Source: Citrobacter freundii
Lineage (GTDB): Bacteria > Bacteroidota > Bacteroidia > Chitinophagales > Chitinophagaceae
Length of the DNA: 64,000 nucleotides
NCBI GenBank assembly: GCA_003243445.1
Contig: QFQQ01000036.1
Coordinates: 1-64,000 of the forward strand
Direction: 5' to 3'
The notes beneath the pieces are model-generated. The model was not told the origin of the DNA and ran no database searches. It saw nothing but the letters and a program-made list of their open reading frames with translations. Positions 25,515 through 33,908 of this stretch are shown one piece after another. Within the stretch, counting starts at the first letter, position 1, and each line of letters begins with the position of its first letter. The translations under genes and the position numbers were made by a program.

Positions 25515-25545
25515 TTGCACACATTATGCTGTGGATATACTTTTG
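25515..25545 (+). promoter_or_regulatory. Bacteroidota-type promoter of structured RNA 2
   Basis: TTG at 25515-25517, a 20-base spacer and TACTTTTG at 25538-25545. The layout is identical to the promoter of RNA 1, including the conserved GTGGATATA before the -7 box. Confidence 0.72.
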
Positions 25546-25549
25546 TTGC

Positions 25550-25686
25550 AAGTTGATTGACGAGGACAGCCCTCCAATCCATCCAATATCCTGTAATCCC
25601 GCTAACCACGGGTGAAACCGTCCATAACATGATTTCCATTATCCGTTGAAAAGCCAGCGAGATCCAATGTCAATCAACTTATTTTT
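25550..25686 (+). ncRNA. Predicted structured small RNA 2 (paralogue of the RNA at 3474)
   Basis: The transcript is predicted to start 5 bases after the -7 box with AAGTTGATTGAC (25550-25561). This is perfectly complementary to GTCAATCAACTT (25669-25680), which runs into ATTTTT. Compared with RNA 1, two pairs in the inner part of this stem change on both sides (C-G to A-U, and U-G to C-G), which is covariation in favour of the structure. An internal CCCG/CGGG hairpin (about 25598-25612) and a GAGG/CCTC hairpin are also possible. It is about 137 nt. No downstream gene is in reach as a leader target: the next plus-strand gene begins more than 400 bases later, beyond the predicted terminator. 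Confidence 0.68.
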
Positions 25687-25699
25687 CCTTTCCTCTCGA

Positions 25700-25940
25700 C
25701 CCTTCGCGGGCAAAAAATTGCCCATCCTAAACGGTCTTTTTACGCACATAGGTGTATAAATCTCCCCGAACAGGAATTTCCTAAGAAAATTTCCTATTTC
25801 GATCATGGTAAAAATACTATTTTTACTTGGTAAAACCACTTTATTTAGGCCGGTGTTTTCCTAAGTACTTTTCCATGAAACCCTTTACTGTAGTGCATTT
25901 CATGCGATTATAGGGGTTTCACAGTAGAAAAGTGGCAGTA
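25700..25940. other. Cluster of intergenic palindromes downstream of RNA 2
   Basis: Three separate hairpins occur in a gene-free stretch: GGGCAA-AAAA-TTGCCC (25708-25723), GTAAAAAT-ACT-ATTTTTAC (25808-25826), and a compound structure at 25867-25933. The compound structure nests TGAAACCC/GGGTTTCA and GCAT-TTC-ATGC inside ACTTTTC/GAAAAGT. No coding frame of note is present. The role is unknown. The rest of 25941-26123 shows only a GTTTTAAACCTTTAAAAG palindromic tract. Confidence 0.5.
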
Positions 25941-26123
25941 GAATAACCCGCCTTTCAACGCAATTTTTACATCCGGAATCGATTCAAGCACCTTAAAAAA
26001 AGCGTTACTGTTATGAAAAATTTCACCGTGTCAAGGGCTGTGATTAAGATTGAGGATCTTTCAGGTCTTATCTGGGAAGAATAACTCAATTAAAGTTTTA
26101 AACCTTTAAAAGTTTTTCTATTT

Positions 26124-26834
26124 TTGGCCAAAATCCAAACAATAGAAAAACTTTTTTACTATATAGTCACGTTCTCATACCTTGTCTTTCCACTGTTCTA
26201 TTTTTTCTCAAAAGATAAAAAAGGTCTTCCGTTACTTCTGTGCATCTACGGAATAGTAGTTTGTTCATATTTGAACATTTTTGAGTATTTGCAAGATCAG
26301 AGAGAATACAAGGTAATGGCAGTACTTCAAAACTTGTTTACATTCTCTGAATACCTTGTCTTCACTGCTATCTTTTACATGGCTTCAGGAAAGAAGAAAA
26401 GAGTCTTGTTTATTGGCTTATCCGTAGGGTTTATATCAACTTTGATCTTTTTAATAGTTCATCCTATTAAGCTGAAGCCGCCAATTTTTCTCGATACAAT
26501 TCCCATTAGCATAGAGACAATGCTAATATTTATTTATATATTCTTCTTTTTATACGACTATTCCAAAGCCGACAGTCCCGAAAGTATTTTCAACAATCAC
26601 TTGTTCTGGATATCTGTGGGATTGCTGTTGTACCTGGGTGGATCTTTCTTTTTTAATATTCTGGCCAATCAAATGTCACGTGCAGAATTCGATAACTATT
26701 GGCATTATACCTACATAGCTGAGATCATCAAGAACCTTCTGTTCCTGGTAGCCCTGTTCAAAATCACAAACGTTAAAAAAAAAGAACTGATCCCACAGGT
26801 CCGGATGCCCTACCTCGATATTGATATGAATTAA
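26124..26834 (+). CDS. Polytopic membrane protein paired with a histidine kinase
   Basis: 236 aa, starting at TTG; no in-frame ATG lies between the upstream stop codon and the first membrane segment. About six or seven hydrophobic helices are visible, for example YIVTFSYLVFPLFYFF, LPLLLCIYGIVVCSYL, VLFIGLSVGFISTLIFLIV, MLIFIYIFFFLY and FWISVGLLLYLGGSFFF. I do not recognise a named family. It lies 17 bases upstream of a histidine kinase that has only one membrane helix and no sensory domain. The likely inference is that this protein is the sensing module of that kinase. Confidence 0.75.
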   Translation: MAKIQTIEKLFYYIVTFSYLVFPLFYFFSKDKKGLPLLLCIYGIVVCSYLNIFEYLQDQREYKVMAVLQNLFTFSEYLVFTAIFYMASGKKKRVLFIGLSVGFISTLIFLIVHPIKLKPPIFLDTIPISIETMLIFIYIFFFLYDYSKADSPESIFNNHLFWISVGLLLYLGGSFFFNILANQMSRAEFDNYWHYTYIAEIIKNLLFLVALFKITNVKKKELIPQVRMPYLDIDMN

Positions 26835-26851
26835 TTCCCTATTTTCATTTT

Positions 26852-27682
26852 ATGTTCTTCCTGCAAGCCACCAACCCTTCATCTGGAGTATCTTCTGTGC
26901 TCTTCATAGGCACAATGGGTATGCTCGTGCTGACCGTCGGGCTTGTATTGTTCATTATTTTCCACCAGCGAAAGGTATCACGCTATCAGCGTACCCTTCA
27001 GAAAATGGAAGAAGAACAGCAGAAAATACTGCTCAACGCATCCATCAAATTACAGGAAGAAGAACGCCAGCGCCTGGCCGCCGATCTTCATGATGATGCC
27101 GGCCCCCTCCTGGCGACCGCCCGCCTTTATCTCAACGAAAATCTTGTAAACCAGGATAAGGCCACCCAACTTCAATCGATCTTCCAGGCCCGTCAGATCA
27201 TAGACGATACCATTCAACTTGTACGCAATATCAGCCACAGCCTGATGCCACCCACGTTGAAGAATTTCGGACTGGAATCAGCCGTTAACGATCTTTTCCA
27301 GAAGATCAGCGGATCCGGAAGCATGAACGCCAGCAGCCGGTTCCATGATTATAAAGACCGGCTCAAACCTGAAAAAGAACTGATCGTATTCCGTATCGTT
27401 CAGGAACTGGTCAATAATATTCTCAAACACAGCAGCTCGAGCTTTATACATCTCACACAAAACGTACATGGCGACAAATTCTACCTTCGTATCCATCATG
27501 ACGGACGCGGTATCATCCAGACTGATTTCGACAAACTGAATAAAAGTAATATTGGCCTTGGATTAAAAAACATCAGCAGCCGCCTGCGGGTTGTACAGGG
27601 CAGTATCTACTTTGAAAAAGATATTTCGCAGACTTATTATAAAGTAACCATCGAATTACCAAAGGACGAACCCTATCAATAG
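26852..27682 (+). CDS. Sensor histidine kinase (HisKA_3 / HPK7 type)
   Basis: 276 aa. A single N-terminal transmembrane helix (about 17-37) leads into a coiled-coil-like stretch (43-75). Then comes the dimerisation helix with phospho-acceptor H80 in RLAADLHDDAGPLL and the ATPase domain. The N-box is ELVNNILKHS (N188/N189), the G1-type motif HHDGRG (215-220), and G2 IGLGLKN (234-240). There is almost no extracellular region, so sensing probably comes from the upstream membrane protein. It is followed 39 bases later by the cognate regulator RR3. Confidence 0.93.
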   Translation: MFFLQATNPSSGVSSVLFIGTMGMLVLTVGLVLFIIFHQRKVSRYQRTLQKMEEEQQKILLNASIKLQEEERQRLAADLHDDAGPLLATARLYLNENLVNQDKATQLQSIFQARQIIDDTIQLVRNISHSLMPPTLKNFGLESAVNDLFQKISGSGSMNASSRFHDYKDRLKPEKELIVFRIVQELVNNILKHSSSSFIHLTQNVHGDKFYLRIHHDGRGIIQTDFDKLNKSNIGLGLKNISSRLRVVQGSIYFEKDISQTYYKVTIELPKDEPYQ

Positions 27683-27721
27683 TGCTGTTTATTTGCTAAT
27701 TTTATCTTTTATCTGATACTT

Positions 27722-28372
27722 ATGGGAATCATCAAGGTAGCAATTGCAGACGATCATAAAATCTTCCGAAAAGGGGTGATCCTTTCCTTGCGTCCATTCA
27801 CCAATATCAAGTTTGTACAGGAAGCGGAGAATGGAGATGAATTACTGAATGGCATTGCACAATCAGAACCTGATGTTGTACTCATGGACCTTCGGATGCC
27901 CGGAAAAGACGGCATTGAAACCACCAAGATCATCAGCAAACAATACCCAACCATCAAAGTACTTGTACTAAGTATGTACGAAGATGAACGCTTCGTTTAT
28001 CACCTGATGGAAAATGGCGCTAACGGTTACATGCTTAAAAATGCAGAACCACAGGAGATCAGGCGCGCCATCATGGAAGTGTTTGAGAAAGGATATTACC
28101 TGAACAATTTTGTCAACCGCATCCTGCTCAAGAAATCACATTCAAGACAAAAGGTAGTTCCTTCACTCAATAATGAGATCACCCTCAGCGATAAAGAAAG
28201 GGATGTTCTTCGCTTCATCTGTATGGAGTTCACAGCGCAAGAGATCGCGCAAAAAATGGAGATAAGCCCACGTACCGTGGAAGCGATCAAAGACCGCTTA
28301 ATGGAACGTTTTGGCAGCAAGAATACCGCGGGGCTTGTATTCTTTGCTGTAAAGAATAACCTGATCGATTAA
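27722..28372 (+). CDS. NarL/FixJ-type response regulator (RR3)
   Basis: 216 aa. The receiver domain has D10/D11, phospho-acceptor D56 in VVLMDLRMP, and GYMLKNAEPQEI. The C-terminal HTH has LSDKERDVLRFICMEFTAQE and MEISPRTVEAIKDRLM. It forms a two-component system with the kinase just upstream, so it is the only one of the three regulators here with an obvious partner. It could also receive cross-talk in common with RR1 and RR2. The stop codon overlaps the convergent scoB stop codon by two bases. Confidence 0.93.
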   Translation: MGIIKVAIADDHKIFRKGVILSLRPFTNIKFVQEAENGDELLNGIAQSEPDVVLMDLRMPGKDGIETTKIISKQYPTIKVLVLSMYEDERFVYHLMENGANGYMLKNAEPQEIRRAIMEVFEKGYYLNNFVNRILLKKSHSRQKVVPSLNNEITLSDKERDVLRFICMEFTAQEIAQKMEISPRTVEAIKDRLMERFGSKNTAGLVFFAVKNNLID

Positions 28373-29034
28373 ACACCGGTAAATTTCATCTCCGGTACAG
28401 CGGTTTTTATTACCAGCCGCCCAGCGGTTTTATCTTTTATTTCATCCACACTCACACCCGGAGCTCTTTCCAGCAGCTCAAATCCTTCATTGGTTACAGC
28501 CAGCACAGCCAGGTCCGAGACAATCTTCTTTACACAGCCGACACCCGTCAATGGAAGGGTACACGCCGGTAGTAATTTAGACTCCCCCTTCGGATTAGTA
28601 TGCATCATGGCCACTATGATATTTTTCGCGCTCGCGACCAGATCCATCGCGCCGCCCATGCCTTTTACCATTTTGCCGGGGATCTTCCAGTTGGCAATAT
28701 CGCCCTGATCGCTCACTTCCATAGCGCCAAGCACCGTAAGATCAACCTTGCCCGCCCTGATCATACCAAAGCTCATGGCCGAGTCGAAAAAAGCAGACCC
28801 GGGGATCGTAGTGATCGTTTGCTTACCCGCATTGATCAGATCAGGATCTTCCTCTCCTTCCCATGGAAACGGTCCCATGCCCAGCAAACCGTTTTCACTT
28901 TGCAATACCACATTGATCCCCTCCGGTATATAGTTTGCCACCAGTGTTGGAATTCCAATACCAAGATTTACGTAAAACCCATCCTGCAACTCCTGTGCAA
29001 TACGGGCAGCTATCTGTTCTTTTGATAAAGCCAT
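28369..29034 (-). CDS. scoB: 3-oxoacid CoA-transferase subunit B
   Basis: A 221-aa subunit of succinyl-CoA:3-ketoacid CoA-transferase, which activates acetoacetate using succinyl-CoA. The catalytic glutamate is in VVLQSENGLLGMGPFPW. IPGSAFFDSAMSFGMIRAGK and MVKGMGGAMDLVASAKN are family hallmarks. I start at the ATG at 29034 (MALSKEQIAARIAQEL); the longer frame back to 29208 is non-homologous and overlaps scoA. It follows scoA by 25 bases. Confidence 0.95.
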   Translation of the reverse strand: MALSKEQIAARIAQELQDGFYVNLGIGIPTLVANYIPEGINVVLQSENGLLGMGPFPWEGEEDPDLINAGKQTITTIPGSAFFDSAMSFGMIRAGKVDLTVLGAMEVSDQGDIANWKIPGKMVKGMGGAMDLVASAKNIIVAMMHTNPKGESKLLPACTLPLTGVGCVKKIVSDLAVLAVTNEGFELLERAPGVSVDEIKDKTAGRLVIKTAVPEMKFTGV

Positions 29035-29059
29035 TGGATAAAATTGTAGGAAAGTGAAA

Positions 29060-29764
29060 TCAGGCAGATGTTTTCTTACGGACCGTTCTTTGCTCGATAC
29101 GCTTCTCATATCCCGATCCCTGGAAGATGCGGTGTACATAAATGCCCGGCGTATGAATGTTATTGGGATCAAGCTCGCCTGCAGGCACCAGTTCTTCCAC
29201 CTCGGCAATGGTTATTTTCCCTGCCATGGCCATCATCGGATTGAAATTGCGGGCCGTTTCCTTATAAACAAGATTTCCCTGGGTATCACCTTTCCATGCT
29301 TTCACGATCGCGAAATCCGCATCAAAAGCATACTCCAGCAGGTAATCTTTTCCTTTGAAATTCCTTACTTCTTTGCCCGCCGCTACCTCTGTACCAACGC
29401 CTGCCGGAGTAAAGATCGCAGGCATACCATAACCTGCCGCCATACAACGCGTTGCCAGCGTGCCCTGCGGGATCAGCTCAACTTCCAGTTCCCCGCTTAA
29501 CAATTGCCTTTCAAATTCTGCATTCTCCCCTACATACGAAGAGACCATCTTTTTAACCTGCTTCTGACGCAACAATAACCCGATCCCAAAATCATCAACA
29601 CCTGCATTATTTGAAATACATGTCAGACCGGTTACGCCTTTACGTACAAGCGCTGCTATACAATTTTCGGGAATGCCGCAAAGACCAAAACCTCCCAGCA
29701 TCAGCACACTTCCATCTGTGATATCCCGGATCGCGTCGTCGGCTGTTTTAACCTGTTTATTCAT
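29060..29764 (-). CDS. scoA: 3-oxoacid CoA-transferase subunit A
   Basis: A 234-aa partner of ScoB. The CoA-transferase I opening DGSVLMLGGFGLCGIPENCI is clear, followed by NNAGVDDFGIGLLL and GVGTEVAAGKE. The tail NIHTPGIYVHRIFQG is also typical. I start at the ATG at 29764 because homologous sequence begins at MNKQVKTADDAI. It lies 16 bases after the DUF4296 gene, so it may be the distal part of the bamD-to-scoB transcript. Confidence 0.95.
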   Translation of the reverse strand: MNKQVKTADDAIRDITDGSVLMLGGFGLCGIPENCIAALVRKGVTGLTCISNNAGVDDFGIGLLLRQKQVKKMVSSYVGENAEFERQLLSGELEVELIPQGTLATRCMAAGYGMPAIFTPAGVGTEVAAGKEVRNFKGKDYLLEYAFDADFAIVKAWKGDTQGNLVYKETARNFNPMMAMAGKITIAEVEELVPAGELDPNNIHTPGIYVHRIFQGSGYEKRIEQRTVRKKTSA

Positions 29765-29780
29765 ACAATCGTAGAAATAA

Positions 29781-30254
29781 TTAGAGGGGATTGACTTTCT
29801 TTTCGCCAACAAGCTTTCTGATACGGTTCAGCCTGTTGCGCAACTTCATTGTATCTGCCTTTGGCTTTTTGACTGATGTATCCACTTTTGCCGCAGAATC
29901 AGCACCTGGCGGCTTTACCGGCTGCTCTACACGGATTTTCGCGATCGAATCCATTACTGCTTTCATAAGCATCGGATGCTGCTTATAGTAGGCATAGCTC
30001 TTATCAAACTGATCCTTTGAAATCTTATGCATCGCAAAGATCTTCTTATTCCACTTCTCACTTTCTGCAACCTGGTCAACAGGATCTCCTTTGAAAAAAA
30101 CATAGTTGTTCAGGAAGTCGGCGCCACGCATCAAATCCCACATCACTGCCTGCATTTTGGGCTGAGGCAATATGTCCGCAGGCATTTTCTTTTTATCGGA
30201 ACAAGCCTGCAGCAATCCCAGTATCATCAGTAAAACAAATCCATTTCTTGTCAT
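29781..30254 (-). CDS. DUF4296-family lipoprotein
   Basis: 157 aa. Signal peptide with a lipobox at LLQACSDKK (C18), followed by the DUF4296 pattern ADILPQPKMQAVMWDLMRGA and DQFDKSYAYYKQHPMLMKAV, then a Pro/Lys-rich tail. The function of the family is not known. The ATG overlaps the stop codon of the DUF4835 gene by 4 bases (ATGA), which indicates translational coupling. Confidence 0.85.
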   Translation of the reverse strand: MTRNGFVLLMILGLLQACSDKKKMPADILPQPKMQAVMWDLMRGADFLNNYVFFKGDPVDQVAESEKWNKKIFAMHKISKDQFDKSYAYYKQHPMLMKAVMDSIAKIRVEQPVKPPGADSAAKVDTSVKKPKADTMKLRNRLNRIRKLVGEKKVNPL

Positions 30255-31168
30255 CGCAATTCTTTATAGGCATTGCCATTGGTAAGATCGATCTTCCCGA
30301 GAATGTCTGCCGCCCGCGTTTTTTTATCGCGGTCAGCTTTGCTGAATACCTTGACCAGTTCCGCACTTTTTCCCTGCAAAAAGAATTGCAGGATCATTGA
30401 ATTAGGATTCTCCGTATTAAGTGTATTCAGGAAGTTCAGGCTATTCAAAATACCATTTCTGGCCTCATCCTCATTTTCATAAAAAAGATCCATACCGGAG
30501 CGATAGTAAGAATACACTGCATCGTGGATCAATGCGTAACGGTTATTGTTCAGATTCTCTGCAAGCCAGTAACGATTACGCTGACTTTCATAAGAACGCC
30601 AGCCCGTAATATCACGGCTTTCAGGTGCATTGTTTACAATATTCCAGGCTTTTTGAAAATACGTATCGCCACCGCGAAGGGAGAACGAACCATAATCGAG
30701 ACCCAGGATAATGTTTACATAATACGCCATGACCGCAGGAAGATTCGCCACTGCAGGATCATTTCCCTGCACCCTGTTCTCATTGAACTCAACCGGCTGA
30801 AATTCCTGATAACGGAACACCACGTTATCATCAATAAAATTGATCAACGGAGAATCATATGCACTATTGAAGACGGGCCTTGCAGCCTGCACAGTCAGTG
30901 TGCCCTTATATATGTTATTGCCCAACTCCTGCTCCACATTCAGCAAAAAATTACACTGGATCTTTTCATTTGCCTGAAACGCGTCTTTCGTCCATTTGCG
31001 GTTATTAACGAAATTGGTCAATGTAGTTTGTAAGGTTTGAAAGATCTTCTTGTCCACACTCGTGCTGATCTTACTGGCAAGCACAGTCAGCCTGGCCTGG
31101 ATCTCCTGCGCATTTGCTGCGTTTACAAGTACAGCAGCAAATACAAACAACACAATTCGTTTAAGCAT
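30251..31168 (-). CDS. DUF4835-family exported protein
   Basis: 305 aa with signal peptide MLKRIVLFVFAAVLVNAANA. Recognisable DUF4835 segments are FQTLQTTLTNFVNNRKWT, FRYQEFQPVEFNENR and VMAYYVNIILGLDYGSFSLR. The family is restricted to Bacteroidota, and its gene usually sits next to coaBC, as here. From memory it has been associated with type IX secretion, but I cannot confirm that from sequence. It overlaps coaBC by 8 bases. Confidence 0.85.
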   Translation of the reverse strand: MLKRIVLFVFAAVLVNAANAQEIQARLTVLASKISTSVDKKIFQTLQTTLTNFVNNRKWTKDAFQANEKIQCNFLLNVEQELGNNIYKGTLTVQAARPVFNSAYDSPLINFIDDNVVFRYQEFQPVEFNENRVQGNDPAVANLPAVMAYYVNIILGLDYGSFSLRGGDTYFQKAWNIVNNAPESRDITGWRSYESQRNRYWLAENLNNNRYALIHDAVYSYYRSGMDLFYENEDEARNGILNSLNFLNTLNTENPNSMILQFFLQGKSAELVKVFSKADRDKKTRAADILGKIDLTNGNAYKELR

Positions 31169-32357
31169 AATAAGAAGTGATTATAGTATCAACAATATCT
31201 TTCGCCACAGCTTCTTTTGATTTTGTATCAAACTTCGTTTCCTTTCCGTCACGCTGAAAGATCGTCACCTTGTTCGTATCCAGTCCGAACCCTGCTCCCG
31301 CATCATTGAGTGAATTCAGTACGATCATATCAGCATTCTTAGCCTCCAATTTACCGAGCGCATAGTTTCTCTCGTCTGTTGTTTCCAGCGCAAATCCTAC
31401 CAGTATCTGCTCCTTTTTCTTTATTTCACCAAGACTTTTTAAAATGTCCTTTGTCCTGGTCAATTCCAGCTGAAAAACATCTTCTTTTTTCTTGATCTTC
31501 TCCAGAGCTTTTTGCACAGGAGTATAATCTGCTACCGCAGCGGACATGACAGCAAGATCAGCGGTCCTGAATACTTCCTGACAGGCATTATACATTTCTG
31601 CTGCGGAAGTCACCTTTATCAACCTGATGCCATTCTCTGAAAACGTTGTATGCATAGGGCCAGCCACCAGCGTAACCTCAGCGCCACGTCTGTGCAATTC
31701 CTTTGCAATGGCAACCCCCATCTTTCCCGATGAGTGATTTCCAATAAAACGCACGGGGTCAATAGCTTCGTATGTGGGTCCCGCAGTTACCAGCGCTTTG
31801 CGTCCGGATAACGGCTTTGTAGTTGAAAGCCGGTCGGTTAAATATTGCAGCAGATGCTCTGGCTCGGCCATCCGGCCATCACCGAACAGCCCGCTGGCGA
31901 GTTCCCCTTTTTCAACGGGAATGATTGTATTACCAAAAGATCCGAGCAATTGCAGGTTCTTTGCCGTGGAAGGATGATGCCACATATCTTCATCCATTGC
32001 CGGGGCAACAACTACCGGACAGGTTGCGGAGAGATAGGTAGCCAGCAACAGGTTGTCGCACTGCCCATGAGCCATCTTAGCGAGCGTATTGCAGCTCAGC
32101 GGAGCGATCAGCATGATATCGGCCCAGCGCCCGAGCATCACGTGGTTTGTCCAGCTTTGCTCGTCAAACAGCCCGGAGAGGACCGGGTTGCGGCTTAAGG
32201 TCGATAAAGTCAGGGGAGTAACAAAATCCTTCGCGGCGGGAGTCATCACCACCTTTACTTCAGCGCCTGCTTTCACCAGAAGGCGTACGAGGTGGACCGA
32301 TTTATAGGCGGCAATGCTGCCGGTGATGCCAAGCAAGATTTTTTTTCCTTCGAGCAT
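31161..32357 (-). CDS. coaBC: Bifunctional phosphopantothenoylcysteine decarboxylase / phosphopantothenate-cysteine ligase
   Basis: A 398-aa enzyme for two consecutive steps of coenzyme A synthesis. The N-terminal flavoprotein half (1-180) has GITGSIAAYKSVHLVRLL, the His-containing WTNHVMLGRWADIMLIAPLS, and VVAPAMDEDMW. The C-terminal ligase half begins at KALVTAGPTYEAIDPVRFI and has NHSSGKMGVAIA and KKEDVFQLELTRTKDIL. Both halves look complete. It is separated from rpoZ by a 12-bp hairpin that may partly attenuate transcription. Confidence 0.97.
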   Translation of the reverse strand: MLEGKKILLGITGSIAAYKSVHLVRLLVKAGAEVKVVMTPAAKDFVTPLTLSTLSRNPVLSGLFDEQSWTNHVMLGRWADIMLIAPLSCNTLAKMAHGQCDNLLLATYLSATCPVVVAPAMDEDMWHHPSTAKNLQLLGSFGNTIIPVEKGELASGLFGDGRMAEPEHLLQYLTDRLSTTKPLSGRKALVTAGPTYEAIDPVRFIGNHSSGKMGVAIAKELHRRGAEVTLVAGPMHTTFSENGIRLIKVTSAAEMYNACQEVFRTADLAVMSAAVADYTPVQKALEKIKKKEDVFQLELTRTKDILKSLGEIKKKEQILVGFALETTDERNYALGKLEAKNADMIVLNSLNDAGAGFGLDTNKVTIFQRDGKETKFDTKSKEAVAKDIVDTIITSYYA

Positions 32358-32374
32358 AGATGTTCAAAAATACC

Positions 32375-32414
32375 ATATAAAACACAAACGATCCAGCGGT
32401 CAGCTGGATCGTTT
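32375..32414 (-). terminator. Hairpin between rpoZ and coaBC
   Basis: AAACGATCCAGC and GCTGGATCGTTT form a perfect 12-bp stem with a 5-base loop (arms 32386-32397 and 32403-32414). On the minus strand GTGTTTTATATGG follows. It could end or attenuate the bamD-rpoZ transcript before coaBC. Confidence 0.65.
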
Positions 32415-32442
32415 AGTTATTTAACATCCGCGAATGCGGAAA

Positions 32443-32784
32443 TTAATCGAACAATTGGTCTTCTCCCTTGCGGAAGTAAACTTTGCTGTCCATGAACTCC
32501 TGGGTAGCCAGCAGTGCAGGATTTGGCATTCTTTCATATGCCCTTGAAATTTCGATCTGCTCTTTATTCTCGTGAATTTCTTCCAGGCTATCTGTATGGC
32601 TGGCGAATTCGTCGAGCTTATTGTGCAATTCTTCTTTCAGGGAAATATTGATCTGGTTAGCCCTTTTAGCAATGATGGCAATTGACTCATATAAATTACC
32701 CGTTCTGCTTTTCAGGTCATCCAGGCTTTTTGTTTCCACATTGTTAGCGATGCCGGCGCTAAGCTGGCGTCTCAACTTACTCAT
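32443..32784 (-). CDS. rpoZ: RNA polymerase omega subunit, Bacteroidota type
   Basis: A 113-aa homologue of the Bacteroidota omega subunit. LDDLKSRTGNLYESIAIIAK and RANQINISLKEELHNKL are the conserved part that contacts the beta' subunit. The C-terminal segment AYERMPNPALLATQEFM is lineage-specific. The ATG overlaps the bamD stop codon by 4 bases. The bamD-rpoZ-coaBC order is a common Bacteroidota arrangement. Confidence 0.92.
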   Translation of the reverse strand: MSKLRRQLSAGIANNVETKSLDDLKSRTGNLYESIAIIAKRANQINISLKEELHNKLDEFASHTDSLEEIHENKEQIEISRAYERMPNPALLATQEFMDSKVYFRKGEDQLFD

Positions 32785-33581
32785 GTATTGCTATTTAAGT
32801 TTTTAATATTTGTTTGTGACAGCGCGATATATTCCTCAACTTCCTTACGGAATTTACTCTCAGGAAAACGGTCTACAAATTCATGGCAGGCATCGATCAC
32901 ATCCTCATACCGTTCAGCTTTCTTTTCCTCGATACTCATTTCTGCAAAGCGATAATACGATTTTATTGCCATTAATTTATATTCATCCAGCTTTGAAGAC
33001 TCAGGGTATTGAGAAACCAGCGCTGTAAATGCCACACCTGCTGCACGGAACTGGCTCATGTTATAATAAAGCACAGCGCCTTTGTAGTCCTTTGTTTCCA
33101 GTTTACCGCGGCAGATTTCAATGATATCGGTTGCCTCTTTGTTACGCTCAGAACCAGGGTGAGTGTTGATGAACACCTGCATCATTCCCATAGCTTTGAT
33201 CGTATTGGTCTGATCGAGTTCTGGTTTTGGCGATTGCTTATAGTAGCTATAAGCCCGCATATAAGCCATCTCTTCGGCTTTTGTACTGTTCGGGAAGATC
33301 TCCAGGAAGGTCTTAAAGAGATTTTCCGCGTTCAGATAGTCCAGTTGGTTATATGCACAATAGGCATATTTATAATAGATATCCTGGAACTCCGGCCTCG
33401 TCTTATAATAAGGCATTACATCTTCGAACAAAATCTGCGCCTTGCTATATTTTTTCTGCACGAAATATTTCTCCGCCACCCGCAATTTGTATTCGGGATC
33501 AGGACTCTTCAAAATCTTGGTCATGCTTTTACTGCAGCTGGCCAGTAAAAACAAGGCTATAATTACAGGTACAAAACGCAT
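32781..33581 (-). CDS. bamD: Outer membrane assembly lipoprotein BamD
   Basis: A 266-aa lipoprotein of the beta-barrel assembly machinery. I start at the ATG at 33581, which gives the signal peptide MRFVPVIIALFLLASC with lipidated C16; the longer frame upstream is unlikely. TPR-like helical repeats follow, with LRVAEKYFVQKKYSKAQILF, LDYLNAENLFKTFLEIFP, TKAEEMAYMRAYSYYKQSP and VDRFPESKFRKEVEEYI. A TAnnTTTG box on the minus strand at 33591-33598 lies very close to the ATG, with no well-spaced -33 element. Confidence 0.93.
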   Translation of the reverse strand: MRFVPVIIALFLLASCSKSMTKILKSPDPEYKLRVAEKYFVQKKYSKAQILFEDVMPYYKTRPEFQDIYYKYAYCAYNQLDYLNAENLFKTFLEIFPNSTKAEEMAYMRAYSYYKQSPKPELDQTNTIKAMGMMQVFINTHPGSERNKEATDIIEICRGKLETKDYKGAVLYYNMSQFRAAGVAFTALVSQYPESSKLDEYKLMAIKSYYRFAEMSIEEKKAERYEDVIDACHEFVDRFPESKFRKEVEEYIALSQTNIKNLNSNT

Positions 33582-33850
33582 AAAGGTGTGCAAAGTTAAT
33601 AGATACCGGCAAAACTTAAGCAAAAAAGATATACGGCCAAAATGAGGTAGTTAAGGTTTTGATAAAGGAAGGGCTGCCCTGCGACGCGTTGTCCGTTGTC
33701 GGACAAGCATTTATCAGTATAGAATAAGCATTCGTCCGGTTATTGTGAGTGGTGGCAGATAGCCTTCAGCTCCAATACTACCACCGGGAATACTAGCTGT
33801 TTTCCTCATTTGCTATTATTCGTGTCCATTCGTGACCAATTCGCGAAAAG

Positions 33851-33881
33851 AAAAAACCCCTCCGCAGAAGCGGAAGGGTTT
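33851..33881 (-). terminator. Terminator of the OmpA-family gene
   Basis: On the minus strand AAACCCTTCCGC-TTCT-GCGGAGGGGTTT, with one wobble pair in the stem, is followed by a short T-tract. It lies 28 bases after the stop codon. Adjacent bases 33813-33846 hold an ATTCGTG/ATTCGCG repeat. Confidence 0.85.
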
Positions 33882-33908
33882 ATATCTATCAGCAAAAAGT
33901 AACCTAGT

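Noticed and set aside
26119..26126. TATTTTTG as a promoter box for the membrane protein gene
   Set aside because: It overlaps the TTG start codon itself and has no TTG 19-20 bases upstream; it would require a leaderless start inside the gene.
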